DNA of 64,000 nucleotides from contig CM042687.1 in assembly GCA_023614405.1 (NCBI GenBank), positions 237,362,292 through 237,426,291 of the forward strand, read 5' to 3'. The DNA is from Avena insularis (lineage: Eukaryota > Streptophyta > Magnoliopsida > Poales > Poaceae). Below are positions 11,560 to 23,090 of the stretch, piece by piece; position 1 is the stretch's first letter, and every line of letters begins with the position of its first letter. The notes beneath the pieces are model-generated. The model was not told the origin of the DNA and searched no databases. It saw nothing but the letters and a program-made list of their open reading frames with translations. The translations under genes were made by a program, and so were the position numbers.

Positions 11560-12545
11560 TAGAAAGGATCCATTCTTGGCAACGAAGATTTTGCCCTCGG
11601 ATCTATGATAGAAGGTATACCCAATAGTTTCCTTCGGGTATCCTATGAAGACGCATTTTTTCGCTTTGGGTTCAAGCTTGTCGGGCTATAAATTCTTTAC
11701 ATAAGCTTCACAACCCCAAACTTTAAGGAATGACAATTTAGGTTTCTTACCAAACCATAATTCATACGGTGTCGTTTCAACAGATTTAGATGGTGCCCTA
11801 TTTAAAGTGGATGCGGTTGTTTCTAATGCATAACCCCAAAACGATAGCGGTAAATCTGCAAGTGACATCATAGAACGAACCATATCTAAGAGAGTTCAAT
11901 TACGACGTTCGGACACACCATTACGTTGTGGTGTTCCTGGCGGTGTCAATTGTGAAAGTATTTCGCATTTCTTCAAATGCTCACCAAACTCGTAACTTAG
12001 ATATTCACCTCCACGATCAGATCGTAGAAATTTAATCTTCTTGTTACGTTGATTCTCTACCTCACTTTGAAATTCCTTAAACTTCTCGAAAGTTTCGGAC
12101 TTATGTTACATGAAATAGATATACCCATATCTACTCAAGTCATCCGTGAAGGTAAGAACATAACGATAACCACCGCGCGATGCTACACTCATTGGACCAT
12201 ATACATCGGTATGTATGACTTCCAATAAGTTCGTAGCTCGCTCCATCATACCAGAAAATGGAGTCTTAGTCATTTTACCCATCATACATGCTTTGCATCT
12301 TTCAAGTGATTCAAGAAGTCCATCGGAATGTAGTTTCTTCATACGCTTCACTCCAATGTGACAAGACGACAGTGCCACATATAGGTTGAGTTATCGCTCA
12401 ATTTCAAACGTTTAGCTTCAATATTATTAATATGTGTATTGCTACAATCGAGATTCAATAAGAATAGACCATCTATCAAAGGTGCATGTGCATAAAACAT
12501 ATTACGCATATAAATCGAACAACCATTATTCTCGGACTTAAACAA
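11560..12545 (-). pseudogene. Copia integrase (disabled)
   Basis: The pre-integrase zinc-binding part reads MWHCRLV...HIGVKRMKKLHSDG with CKACMMGKM downstream (HHCC pattern), broken by a frame change near 12365. The core follows with EVIHTDVYGPMSVASRGGYRY, FTDDLSRYGYIYFM, LRSDRGGEYLSYEF, GVSERRN and LPLSFWGYALETTASTLNRA. A stop follows YIYFM, and others occur before TLLDMVR and after AYVKNL. The enzyme would insert element DNA into the genome with 5-bp target duplications, as seen here. Confidence 0.9.
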
Positions 12546-12554
12546 GTAATCGTC

Positions 12555-12960
12555 TCACGATAAACATGATCCGGATATAATGTTCATGCTAAACGCAGGC
12601 ACCAAATAGCAATTATTTAAGTATAAAAGTAATCCCGATGGTAGATGAAGAGGTAGCGTGCCGACCGCGATCACATCAACCTCTGATCCATTTCCAACGC
12701 GCATTGTCACCTCGTTCTTCGCTAGTTTCCGTCTATTCTGCAGCACCTGTTTCGAGTTACAAATGTGAGCAACTAAACCAGTATCAAATACCCAGGCACT
12801 ACTACGAGTACTAGTGAGATACACATCAATAACATGTATATCGAATATACCTTTCTTCTTGATGTTGTCGTTCTTCAAATCTGCCAAGTACTTAGGGAAA
12901 TTCCGCTTTCAGTGACCTTCTCCCTTGCAGTAAAAGCACTCAGTATTAGGCCTAGCCTTG
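12555..12960 (-). pseudogene. Copia gag zinc knuckle and aspartic protease (disabled)
   Basis: The nucleocapsid knuckle near 12930 should be CX2CX4HX4C. Here it reads CFYCKGEGH, then a stop, then KRNF, so the Trp codon became TGA and the last Cys became Phe. The protease follows with SSAWVFDTGLVAHICNS (active-site DTG), then MRVGNGSEVDVIAVGTLPL and YLVPAFSMNIISGS. The protease would cleave the Gag-Pol polyprotein. Confidence 0.85.
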
Positions 12961-13007
12961 GTCTTCTTTGTCGGCGCGGTAACTTTCTTACCACCCTTCT
13001 TAAAGTT

Positions 13008-13682
13008 TCACTTTTTCTTAGACTTGCCTTGCTTCTTGAATTTGGTGGTCTTATTGACCAACAACACTTGGTGCTCTTTCTTGATCTCCACTTCCACAGA
13101 CTTTAACATGGAGAAGAGTTCGGGCAACGACTTGTCCATGTTTTGCATATTGTAGTTTATCACAAAGTTCTTGTAACTTGGTGGTAGTGATTGGAGGACA
13201 CGGTGAATCCCCAAAGCATTAGGAATCACTATACCCAAGCTTTGAAGCTTGCTTGCGTGCCCATACATCTTAAGCACGTGCTCACTGATGGAGCTGCCCT
13301 CTTCCATCTTGCAGTTAAAGAACTTTTTAGAAGCCTCATAACTCTCAACTGCCGCGTGAGCCTCAAATATCATTTTGAGTTCTCGGACAATATCATGTGG
13401 GTCATGGTTCTCAAACCTTTTCTGAAGCTCCGATTTTAAACGATACTAGGTAAAACACTGAACTGTGGAGTACTGATTCTTCCGAGCAAGGAAAACATTC
13501 TTTATCTCATCGGTAGCATCAGCTGCAGGTGGGTCACCCAGCGGTGCATCCAGCACATAGGTCAAATTACCAGCATTGAGGACAATCCTCAAATTGCGGA
13601 ACCAATCCGCGAAGTTGCTTTCATTATTTTTCAACTTTTCTTTCTCTAGGAACGCATTAAAATTGATGGTAGGGGCCGCCAT
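13008..13682 (-). pseudogene. Copia gag capsid region (disabled)
   Basis: Translation would start at the ATG at 13682 (MAAPTINFNAFLEKEKL), which matches the gag start of the second copia element (MAPPAFNFNVFMEKEKL at 41716). The capsid region contains NFADWFRNLRIVL, AVESYEASKKFF, SISEHVLKMYGHASKLQSLG and HRVLQSLPPSYKNFVINYNM, the usual UBN2-type plant copia gag. A stop lies near 13446. The segment ends in a basic stretch (KFKKQGKSKKK) before the zinc knuckle. Gag would assemble the cytoplasmic particle that packages element RNA. Confidence 0.9.
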
Positions 13683-14857
13683 TTATCTACAACATATTTG
13701 CAATAGTTTAGACTAAGTTTATGACAAATTGAGTTCTAATTAATAGTTAAATTAATCTAGGTGAACTCCCACTCAAACCAATATCCCTCGCATTGTTTTA
13801 GTGATCACACGAACCAAATCCACCACATCAAAACCGATCATCACGAGAGTTGATGTAGCTTCAATGGTAAACAATCAACATGTTCATTATATCTACTATA
13901 TAACTCATGCTTTATCTTTCGGCGATCCGTGTTCCGAGACCATGTCTGTACATGCTAGGCTCGTCAAGATCAAACCTTAGCTTCCGCGTGAGCAAATCTG
14001 GCTTGCTCCCGTTGTATACACTCGCATAATCTAACACACCCTATCATCACATGGTGCTTCGAAACAACGAGCTTTAGCAACGGTGCCTACTAAGGATGAA
14101 CACTTTATAACTTGAAATTTTTGTGCTAGAGGGATCATCTTATAATGATACCGTCGCGAACTAAGCAATACAAGATGCATAAAAGGATTAACATCACATG
14201 CAATTCATAATATGTGATATGATATGGCCTTTCTTCTTGTGCTTACGATCTCCATCTTCAAGCATGAACATGATCTCCATCATCACCGGCATGGCGTCAA
14301 GGTCAATGGCGCCGCTTCATGGTTGTCGTCCACCAGTATCAACTATTACAACTACTTTGAATAATAGACGCGCGAACGGAATTAAAAGACAACCATATGG
14401 CTCCTGCCGGTTGCCGACTTACAATAAGGAACATTGCATACATCATATATAATCACAATCATGGCCATATGACATCACAACACACCCCTGCAAAACAAAG
14501 TTAGACGCCTCTAATTTTCTTTGCATGTTTTACGTGGTTTGGGGCTTTCAATAAGTGTCGTTCTAACTTACGAACAAGAACCACAACGTTGATAATAGTA
14601 TTGTCAATTACCCGTTGTAAATTGAATCTTAACTATGTTGGGAGAAACAGGCACCCGCAAAGCCACTTATGCAATACAAGTTGCATGTCAAGCGTGGAGC
14701 AAGTCTCATGAACAATGTCATGTAAGGTTAGCCCGGGCCGCTTCATCCCACCATCCCGCAAGATACAAAGTACACAAGAAGCAATCGACAACAAAAGCAT
14801 CAACGTCCATAATGACCATTGTGTTCTACTCCTGCAACAGATCTACATATAGATACG
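13683..14857 (-). mobile_element. Untranslated leader of the Angela-like copia element
   Basis: About 1.2 kb lies between the primer site and the gag start, without credible coding sequence. Long leaders are normal in this lineage. I see no separate gene. Confidence 0.7.
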
Positions 14858-14869
14858 GCTCTGATACCA
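14858..14869 (-). other. tRNA-Met-type primer-binding site
   Basis: On the minus strand TGGTATCAGAGC lies one base inside the 5' LTR. It is complementary to the 3' end of initiator methionine tRNA, the usual primer of plant copia elements. Confidence 0.95.
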
Positions 14870-14870
14870 C

Positions 14871-16717
14871 TGTTGGGGTTCGTAGCATGGAAAACAAAAA
14901 AGTTCTACCGCATGCACACAAACAAGCCAAGATCTATCTACTAGATTGTAGCAACGAGTCGATTGGAGTACTCACCCTCGAAGATTCCAAAGCGGTTAAC
15001 GAGAGCGGATTCTCGTGTGTGATGTAGTTGTACACTTGCCGATCTCAAGATTGCATAGACGATCCTTCCGGTGCTGCGTTCCGGCAGCGCTTCCGCAGTC
15101 GGTCACACGTTCGGTACTTGATGAATACCTTCCTCTCCCTTGTTCCAGCAGGCAGCGGAGGTTGTAGTTCTCCCCTCGCGATTCTGGCAGCACGACGGCG
15201 TGGTGTCGGAAGTAGAGGGAAGATCCCGCAGGGCTTCGCCTAAGCCGGTGCGAGTTATGTTGGATCTAGGGTTTCCGGAAATCTAGGTTTAGAAGGCCGG
15301 AGAGGAGGAGGAGGAGTCGGCGGCGGCGCGGCGGCGGCGTGCGGCGCGACACGGGTGGGAGGGCTGGCTCTTGTGTTTTGTTTGGGGCAGCCCTCCCCCT
15401 CTATTTATGAGAGGGAGGGCATCCTTGGGAGGGGAGAGTTTGAATCCAAACCCAAACCCAAGTTAAATTGAAGGAAGGACTCTTTCCTTCTTCCACCAGG
15501 AAACCATTGTTCTAGTTTGAGTTTTCAAACCTCCCTTTTGACTTACAATTTAGAGCTTTAATTCTCTCTCGCAAATGCCCAAACAAAGTGACCTAGGATA
15601 TGATACAATCATTCCACTTACCCATGACACATTCATGGACCATTCCCCTTCCGGTCCGGTGAACCTTCTAGACCCTTCTAGAACCTCTCCGATGAAAACA
15701 TCGAAATCATTCCCGAACTCCGAAATCGCACTTTCCTTATATTAATCTTATTCTCCGGACCATTCCGGAACTCCTCGTGATATCCCGGATCCCATCTGAG
15801 ACTCCGAACAACATTCGTTATCCCTACTAACATTCCATATCTACTAAACAACATCGTATCCTTAAGTGTGTCTCCCTACGGTTCGTGAATTATGCGGATA
15901 TGACCGAAACACTTCTCCGATCAATAACCAATAGAGGAATCTAGAAATTCATATGGCTCCCACATATTTCTATGATTACTTTGTGATCGAATGAACCACT
16001 TACATATGATACCAATTTCCCTTTGTCTCGCGATAGTTTACTTATCCGAGGTTTGATCGTCGGTATCTCTACATACCTAGTTCAACCTCGTTACCGATAA
16101 GTACTCTTTTCTCGTTCCCGTGATATGTGATCCCTTGTGAGCCAGTCATATGCTTGCAAGCTAATTGGATGACATTCCACCGAGAGGGCCCAGAATATAT
16201 CTATCCGTCATATGGATGGACAAATCCCACTCTTGATCCATGTGCTTCAACACATACTTTCCGAACACTCAATGCCACCTTTATAGCCACCCAGTTATGG
16301 TGTGGTGTTTGATGTCATCAAAGCATCCTTTCGGTGATGGTGATTAGCATGATCTCATGGTCGAAGGAATTAGGTTACTATGTATCAGAAAGCTTATAGC
16401 AAACAAACTATTGAAATGACTTGATCTTAATGCTACACTTATCTATATGAGTATGTCCATCACACCATTCTCCTAATGATACGATCTTGTTGTCAATAAC
16501 ATCTCAATGTTCATGATCGAGAAACCACGATCATCTATTAACCAACAAGCTAGTATTACAAAGAGGCTTTACTAGGAACTCTAATTTAGTTTACAAATCA
16601 CACAAGTATTAATATTTCTGGTTAATACTATTATAGCATGAATGTAAACATTTATCATAAACATAAAGATATAATAATAACCACTTTTATTATTGTCTTT
16701 AGGGCATATCTCCAACA
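14871..16717 (-). repeat. 5' LTR of the Angela-like copia element
   Basis: It begins at 16717 on the minus strand with TGTTGGAGATATGCCC and ends at 14871 with AACCCCAACA, next to the primer site. The TATA-like box (CATAAATAG) is at about 15401-15409 on the minus strand. The target duplication GAGGT follows at 16718. Confidence 0.95.
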
Positions 16718-16722
16718 GAGGT

Positions 16723-17058
16723 GACAATCCACTGTGCCCAACGGTCACATGTCATGGGTCATTGTGTCTTTGCCGTGCAGAGAAGGGAGGCAGTGGAAAG
16801 GAGGACGCGGAATTACCTCTTTAGGAAGGGCATATCCTGGGAATATGCTGCCCAGCTCAGCCCTAAGTATAACCTGGCCACCCCTTTATAAGGTGAGCCA
16901 AGGCATCCTAGAGGAGGTCAATTGATTCTGTAGAGGAGAAACCCTAGGAGAGCTCTTTAGTTCTTCTTCCTCCTCTCTCTGATACATCTTAAGAAGCAAG
17001 CGTACACCATTGTTTATCTAAAGGAAAGATCTTGAGAGCCCTGGATCCCACTAGTACA
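16723..17058 (+). mobile_element. 3' LTR of the Tat gypsy element, second part
   Basis: This continues the LTR that begins at 7440. It has a promoter-like CCTTTATAAGG at about 16884-16893 and then CT-rich sequence, consistent with the U3/R boundary of a gypsy LTR. I place the end at ACTAGTACACA near 17058 because it ends in CA, but no second LTR is available to confirm it. Confidence 0.45.
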
Positions 17059-18140
17059 CATTGATCCCATCTTTAGCCTACCTATGGCATCTGCCGTGCC
17101 ACCACCATGACAAGTCTAGGGTTTGAGATCTCTGGCATCGGCCCTTTCTAACGTTGGAGAAAGGCTCCTTATATAGCGGCGACGAGCCTCTTCCCCCAAT
17201 TCTTAGGTGGGAATGGCTACCACAATGCCGCTCCTCGAGATCCCGGTCTACAAGACTACTTTGCATGGACCGGGTCTTAGACGCCGAGGGCTTCTTCGCT
17301 CTACTGTAAAGTGAGCTCCTTGACGTCGCTTGTCTTCACCCGATGTTGTCTGCTTTCTTCCTTGCACCAAAGTGGCAATGAGGAGGTCTGCACACACTGA
17401 GGTCGTCCGTCCTCTCCTTACAGAAAAGGAGGCGGACCGGACCTTTCTTTACCGAGGCGAACTGGGAGCGCAGGGATGCCGCACCCCTTTGTCGGGATTC
17501 GCCTCGCCCACCAACTTTTTGGTGATTGGTAGTGATTTACCAATCGGGGCCTGTTACAAATCGGGCCCTGCACACGCTTCAAAGCATCCAAGGCCCTGCA
17601 GCGCAATAGAGTATAACATAGGGATTCTCCCTGAAGCATCCTCTTGAGGTCGTCTCCTTGCAAGGCAGGGCCTCGCGAAGGGTCGTCCGTCCATGCCGCT
17701 TCCAAAGGTGGCGTGGCCTCCTAAGGGTGCACCTTAGACATGTAAACCGTCGGAACGTATCACCCGGTTGCTAGGGTCCCGACAATTCCAAATATGTCGG
17801 CCGGTTATTGGGACCGCCGGTGTGAGCCCAAAAACACCGGTGTGAGCCCAAAAATGGGTTTGGAGACGCTATTGGGGCCCCACTTGGACGTGCCAAACAT
17901 GAGCCTATGTGGACATAGTTTTTTGCCAGAGGCTCACTGGACGCTGATATTGTTTTTTTTTTGCTGTGAAGCTCTGAAGGCTGTTTTTTTTTTCTGCTGT
18001 GAAGACCCAAAGGCTCCTCCAGGGAGCCCAACTGGAGGTGCTCTTAATCACCTCCCAAGCATCGATCCTGCCACTTACCGTACATACGTTCTGTCACAAA
18101 CATGCTGAGTGTGCACTTCGCGTGCATACGTTTTGCCACA
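17059..18140. other. Unassigned sequence between repeats and the host gene
   Basis: No gene is recognisable. It holds a 20-bp tandem duplication (17815-17854), a poly-T plus GCTGTGAAG duplication around 17950-18015, and a terminus-like GGAGGTGCTCTTA at about 18034-18046. The last resembles the end of a TTA-target MITE, but I cannot find a matching left end. Confidence 0.35.
17815..17854 (+). repeat. 20-bp tandem duplication
   Basis: CGCCGGTGTGAGCCCAAAAA is followed directly by CACCGGTGTGAGCCCAAAAA, with one difference. Confidence 0.85.
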
Positions 18141-19064
18141 CAAGGCATGCTGAGTAGTGCACAAGCTGGTGCTACGATGCAGAAAGACTATTTCAAACCT
18201 CGGTTATTTTCAAGGTTTCTCTGTTTCAGCTGAACAGAACACACTCACAATCCATCACTTTATCCATTTCAACAGAAGAGCAGCCTTAGGCAGCCTTAGG
18301 TGGGAACATAGCAGATGGATGGATCATGAGACGCAACACCTGCCGCTTCGCATTAGGTTGTTGCCACTAAAGTCTACAGAGAACTACAGGAGGAGAAGAA
18401 CAGAGGAGGACAGAGAGACATCGGTCTGAAACTGTGAAAATGCTAACACAAGACACCGCTTTCGTCGTTGCACGCGCGAGTCCAACTGATAGACCTGCAA
18501 AAGTAATGAGGTTTCTTAGTCAGGAGCAGTTAGATTTTACTAGACAATAAAATTTGGTACGGAACAAACCAACAACTCAAATCCGAAGAGACGGTAGTCG
18601 AATGCAAAGACAATGCGTAGCACTAGCAGCACACTGCGTTTTACAGTCGTTCAACACTTCACTCTGGGGGTCTCAAGATATATCACTGTCGTGCATGATC
18701 TCATCGGTCGAAAGGAGTTCGTCTGTAGTTTTGGCGAGATGCAAAGACTGATTGAGGCGTCGCTTCGCAGGGCAAAACAAAAACAGATACTAGAAGATGC
18801 AAATTAGTATTCAGTGTTCTTCAGTTCTGACGTCTAGGAAATGTGGCATCGTCTCAATTTAATAAGGGAATTGGTATTGACGTTTCCAAATAGGTTTCGA
18901 TAATCTAGCGCTTGCAAATGTGTGACCAATATTGCACGAATGGCTCGGGAACATGATTAAGAAGCAGTAATATTTAGAAATTAGAACTCTGAAACATTCA
19001 AGAAATCAGGTGCTAGTTCATACCTCGTAGCGTGCAGCTATGGTGCAGCAGGGCACCGCATGGA
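18141..19064 (-). other. 3' flank and probable 3' UTR of the glycosyltransferase gene
   Basis: No coding sequence is seen. About 40 bases beyond the stop, on the minus strand, is GAGGTATGAACTAG, a plausible splice donor, so the gene may have an intron in its 3' UTR. No clear acceptor or poly(A) signal can be assigned by eye. Confidence 0.3.
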
Positions 19065-20162
19065 TCAATCTTTGAAGATAACCGTGTCAGCGATGGCCAT
19101 GAGCGGACCAAGACAGTCGGGCGCGAACTTGCGCGCGAACATGTGGTCGTGGGTGGAGCTGTTGGACTGGCGCAGCTCGGTGATGAGCCGCGGCGAGACC
19201 TCTGGCGCACTGTAAGTGTGCGGGTGGCCATCGAAGCTGTCGGTCCAGTTGACGCGGGTGAGCGTGTACCTTGCGCAGCCGGCGGGGTCGGCCATGTCGA
19301 GGAGCGTCGGGAAGTAGTGCTCCTCTGGGTAGCACTGCGTATCCGGCAGGCACGGCAGCCGGAACTTGTGCCAGAGCCGACGCTCACGGACGACGAGCAC
19401 GGCGTGGCGGCGGGCGAGTGTGAAGAACTGGGAGCCGATGCGGAAGCGGTCGAAGGGCACCTCCGGGAGCATGGCGTCCTCTCCGCGCGCGACGTAGCGG
19501 TCGGGCATCTGGGGCTCGGCGGTGAGCACCTCGATGTAGCTCGGGAGGCGGTGGTGGTGCGCGGCCCTGGGCGGGAAGAGCGTGTTGTAGAGGCGCGGGA
19601 AGGAGTGGAGCGGGACGCAGTGCTGGGAGAGGAGCGCGAAGTAGGCGTTGGCGGCGTCGTGGAGCAGCGCGGCGGCGAGCAGGCGGCGCGCCGCCGCGAT
19701 GAGGCTCGGGTCCCCGCGGCGCGTGGGCTTGGCCGCCACGAAGCGGCCCCGGAAGGAGGGCGTAGGGGGCAGCAGCAGCCGCGCCGTCGGGTCGGCGTGC
19801 ACGTAGACGTTGAAGCGGTCCCCGTGGCCCGCGAAGAAGCGCTCCCAGAGCGGCGCGAAGGTGAGGTCGGAGTTAGTGAGAAACAAGAAGGCCACCTTGG
19901 GCGCCGCAGCCACAGCAGACCCCTCTCCGGCGTCCAGCGTCACGCGCCGGAACAGTGCGAGATCCTCCGCTCCCTCCCCAACTCCTGCCGCATCTCCTCC
20001 ACCGCTCGCAGCGAAACCAAAAGCCACCCCCGCGGCGGCGAGCGGCTTGTCGTCGCCACCCCGACCCAGCAGCTTCTGCGGAGGCGGCGACACACGCGGG
20101 GCCAGGAAGAGCAGCGCCGCGAGGGAGACGAAGAGGAGGAGGGAGAACACGGTGAGCGTCAT
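19065..20162 (-). CDS. Family GT14 (DUF266/Branch) glycosyltransferase, type II membrane protein
   Basis: An intact single-exon gene of 365 residues. It is a plant member of the core-2/I-branching acetylglucosaminyltransferase-related family, likely a Golgi enzyme that modifies cell-wall or glycoprotein glycans. Residues 1-24 (starting MTLTVFSLLLFVSLAALLFL) form a signal anchor. An Ala/Gly-rich stem follows to about residue 85. The catalytic domain opens with KVAFLFLTNSDLTFAPLWERF and NVYVHADP, then has LLSQHCVPLHSFPRLYNTLF, RIGSQFFTLARRHAVLVV, DTQCYPEEHYFPTLL, and the ending NSSTHDHMFARKFAPDCL. The length is near the family norm of about 380. GC content is very high, as in many grass intronless genes. 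The ATG at 20162 is the first in frame ahead of the anchor. The donor, acceptor and pathway cannot be told from sequence. Neighbours are all repeats, so there is no context for its role. Confidence 0.92.
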   Translation of the reverse strand: MTLTVFSLLLFVSLAALLFLAPRVSPPPQKLLGRGGDDKPLAAAGVAFGFAASGGGDAAGVGEGAEDLALFRRVTLDAGEGSAVAAAPKVAFLFLTNSDLTFAPLWERFFAGHGDRFNVYVHADPTARLLLPPTPSFRGRFVAAKPTRRGDPSLIAAARRLLAAALLHDAANAYFALLSQHCVPLHSFPRLYNTLFPPRAAHHHRLPSYIEVLTAEPQMPDRYVARGEDAMLPEVPFDRFRIGSQFFTLARRHAVLVVRERRLWHKFRLPCLPDTQCYPEEHYFPTLLDMADPAGCARYTLTRVNWTDSFDGHPHTYSAPEVSPRLITELRQSNSSTHDHMFARKFAPDCLGPLMAIADTVIFKD

Positions 20163-20500
20163 GGCGAGCAGATTAATTTGGCCGGTAACCCCGCACCAAA
20201 TCGGTGGGAATTAATAGGCGCCCTCGCTCGGGGGCCAGGATCAAATCGAATCGCTCAAAACCGGGGCCAGAATCTCATCCCGGGCGACCGAAATCGGGAG
20301 TTTCTATCTATCTATCAATCAATCTGCAGGATGCTAGGAAGGAAGGAAGGAAGGAAGGGAAGAGAGGGAATTGGAATGGAGTGGCGCCAGTCCCGTCTCG
20401 CGTCCGCCTCTCTGCTCTCGCTTTCCTTCTTTCATTTACTCTCGGCTCGGTGGGGGCAGGCGGACGGTGACGTGGCAGGAATATCTAGAGCGGCACGGAT
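20163..20500 (-). promoter_or_regulatory. 5' UTR and proximal promoter of the glycosyltransferase gene
   Basis: The region upstream of the start codon holds a TCTATC/ATCAATC tract (about 20304-20323) and a (GGAA)n tract, typical of grass 5' leaders. I cannot assign a TATA box or transcription start with confidence. Confidence 0.4.
20336..20358 (+). repeat. (GGAA)n microsatellite
   Basis: Five to six GGAA units, lying in the presumed 5' leader or proximal promoter of the glycosyltransferase gene. Confidence 0.95.
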
Positions 20501-22013
20501 GTTTCGCTCGGTGACATGTAGGCCTGAGGACGGGTGGGGGTCGTCGGGTCAGTGGGCGTGGAGCGAGGGGTTTGGTTTCAGGGTGGAGGCTGACGAGGGA
20601 TGGACGGCTGTCGGCGGCGTGCGAAGGGTAAGGATGGATTATGGCCGTTGGATGCATACGGGCTATATGATCTGTGTGCCAAGATGCTTGTCCCGTAGTG
20701 CGGTTTTCGCCAGTCTCGCAATGGAGAATCGGATACGGACCAGTTGAATTGGGGGCCGTCAGTTTCGCTTTTCTCCAGGAAAGTATTTTTTTTTCATTAA
20801 GATGCAAATATTCCTGTTTTTTTATCTTCTTTTGTGTTTTCGCAGAAAGATACTTCTACATATACACTTCCGTTTTTATAGGCGAAACACAATGGGATCC
20901 CGATGCGTGTACTAAAGGAGGAGGAGGAGGATTATAGTGATTTTGCCAGCAACCGAACCGAGCAGGTTAACAAATGAGCAGGGTAGGTAGGCACACGTAG
21001 GTGTAAAGCTCGCTGCGAACTGACTCGTCTCGTGGAGGCCCACCAGTCTTCAGATCCCAGGAGAAGACCACACATGTGTCGCAGCTTGTAGCCGGCCAGC
21101 GGTGCGTCGGCCGGCATGCATGGCTGATGTCTCGGCACCAAGCTATAACGTTGCATCATTCTGGTGTCTGCTCGAAACTCGATCAGACACACGTGTGGAG
21201 CATGCAGAGCATCCCAAGGTTGGTGCTATACGTACGTTGGTGAGAAAGATGGGTCGCTCTTTGTCGTCACGTGCGCATATGTGCATCGGTGGATCTCTTA
21301 TATTACTATTAGCCAATATTTTTAGGATTAATTTAAGAATATAAAACATGACTATAGTAACTATAATTATACGAAACTCTAATATGATTAATCGACAGTA
21401 GCAGTGCAAACCCTATAACAGCCTTATTAAAAAAAATCAGAACACAAAACATGTAGTGATCGTTCGTAGACGAGAAAGCCATTGGTGCAGAGGTTATAGA
21501 AAACCGGTTGAAGATAGCATAGTAGATGATATGCACGCGATTTTGCTTGACGACCATAAAGACAAGGTTTGATGACGAACTTGAAAGTGCTTTATAAAAT
21601 CCTTATTTGTTCTTTTCTTACAGAATCATAACGACGAGTGGTTTTGGACGGCGTGAATAGAGCAGACTTCGTTGGCCATGCAAGAAGAGAGGAGACAAAA
21701 CCAATCTACTGTGCTAGTGTGTCACGAGATGAAAGACACACATGCATTTATATAGCCATGAAGCCGTTCAGAAAAGTCTAATAATGGACACAAGGTGGCC
21801 CGAGTCCATGTCTCGTACGTTCAGGTTGGATACAATAGCTTATGATTCGGGATTACTCAAACCGTAACTGTTAAGACGTCTATCAAAATCGTAATAGTTT
21901 TTCTAAGTAGCAAAAGGATAAGCTCGGCTAGAGGCTCATTCCACAAAACGCGGCGCACGCATCGCATCGCGACAAGCGTGCGAGCAAGTGGCATCGAAGA
22001 GCAGGAGCACGTG
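20501..22013. other. Upstream intergenic region of the host gene
   Basis: I see no gene or recognisable element terminus. This may include the distal promoter of the glycosyltransferase gene. Open frames are short and uncorrelated. Confidence 0.4.
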
Positions 22014-23090
22014 TGTAGCACTTCTTTTTACTCACTTACCAAGTTATAGGACACTCCACCTTATAAGCTGGTGCAACTATAGGCAATGTTATTAGCATTT
22101 ATTTCTAATGATCCTCCACCAGATCTCAAATTCCCATTTAAAGATTTGCCAATCCTCACTACTTGTTTATATACGAGTATTTTAGCAAAGATTATTAAGT
22201 TGAACTTCCGTCTAGAGTATTGACCTACGTCTATCAACAATTTGAACAATGGACAAACCTTAAAATATAAGTTTGGTACGGATAGATTTCACTGGAAACC
22301 ATAACCAGTACATGGCTTTCGATAGCCTACCCCTCGGGTTGGAGCATATGTGTCATACTCTCTGATCTCTTTATGAGTTTATTAGAGATCACCCAAATCT
22401 CACGGACTGAGACATTTATAGGCGAGCTCATATAGGTGTATTATTTCAAGAATGCCATGTAGAACAACATCTTTGCTAGTTATAGCCAACAGAAACACAT
22501 TAAGGCATGTTATCAACCCGTCTTACAGATTTTAAGAGTTATGCATCTTCACAAAGATAAGATTATAAAATAGATCCCTATAAAACACTCTCATCAGACA
22601 AACCATTAGCTTGTTCTTTCTAAGTCCTAATTTACGGGATATCCGATCACATAGGTTATTACCACTATGATGTGACATCCATGGGTCTCAAACCATATCT
22701 CTCGATGCACTTTCTGTCACATTTCACGATAGTCCTATTGCTAAGGGATCTGACATGTTTTTGTCTATTTGAATATATATAAATATAACTATTATTACTT
22801 CAGAGTTTCTCAACTTCCTGACAAATTTCAAACATCTCTTTACGTGTCTTGATGACTTCGCGTTATTCTTAAAATTGTTTACTTTGACATAACAGTCTGA
22901 TTGTCATAATTCAAAAGGATTGTTGGTACAAGAATTTCAACCACTGGAGGGTCCATCAAAAGCTCGTGTAGCCATGTGGTTATGTCTAAGGCCGACTTCC
23001 TTTTAGCTTCTGCTTCTCCATAAGCTATATTTTTGAAAATTATGGGGAGCAGAACATCAAACTCCAATTACCATACACTGTGTGAGTGTG
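22014..23090 (-). mobile_element. 3' end of a Tork-type copia element, copy A
   Basis: Minus-strand order is: RNase H C-terminus (ALDITTWLHELLMDPPVVE at about 23000, then LLNYDNQTV, then a decayed HVKR...KFVRKLRNS stretch and a DKNMSDPLAIGLS stretch near 22750), 3' untranslated sequence, a GGTGGAGGAT tract, and an LTR remnant from about 22110 to 22014 (ends GTGCTACA). The LTR remnant is about 140 bp shorter than in copy B. The block aligns directly with 25434-26540. Stops and frame changes show that it is dead. Confidence 0.7.

Larger units (their letters stand above)
7824..16717 (-). mobile_element. Full-length Ty1-copia retrotransposon (Angela/BARE-like), minus strand
   Basis: A complete but coding-dead element of about 8.9 kb. 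It has two long LTRs (1866 and 1847 bp), a tRNA-Met-type primer site, a polypurine tract, and gag, protease, integrase, reverse transcriptase and RNase H in copia order. Perfect 5-bp target duplications GAGGT lie at 7819-7823 and 16718-16722. The LTR terminus TGTTGGAGATATGCCC on the minus strand matches the Angela/BARE/WIS lineage of Pooideae. Many in-frame stops and some frameshifts mean it cannot mobilise itself. It sits in the 3' LTR of a Tat gypsy element. Confidence 0.95.

Noticed and set aside
19032..20747. A 571-codon open frame on the plus strand
   Set aside because: It lies antisense to the GC-rich glycosyltransferase gene, has biased Arg/Gly/Glu-rich composition and no domain. Long antisense frames are expected opposite such genes.
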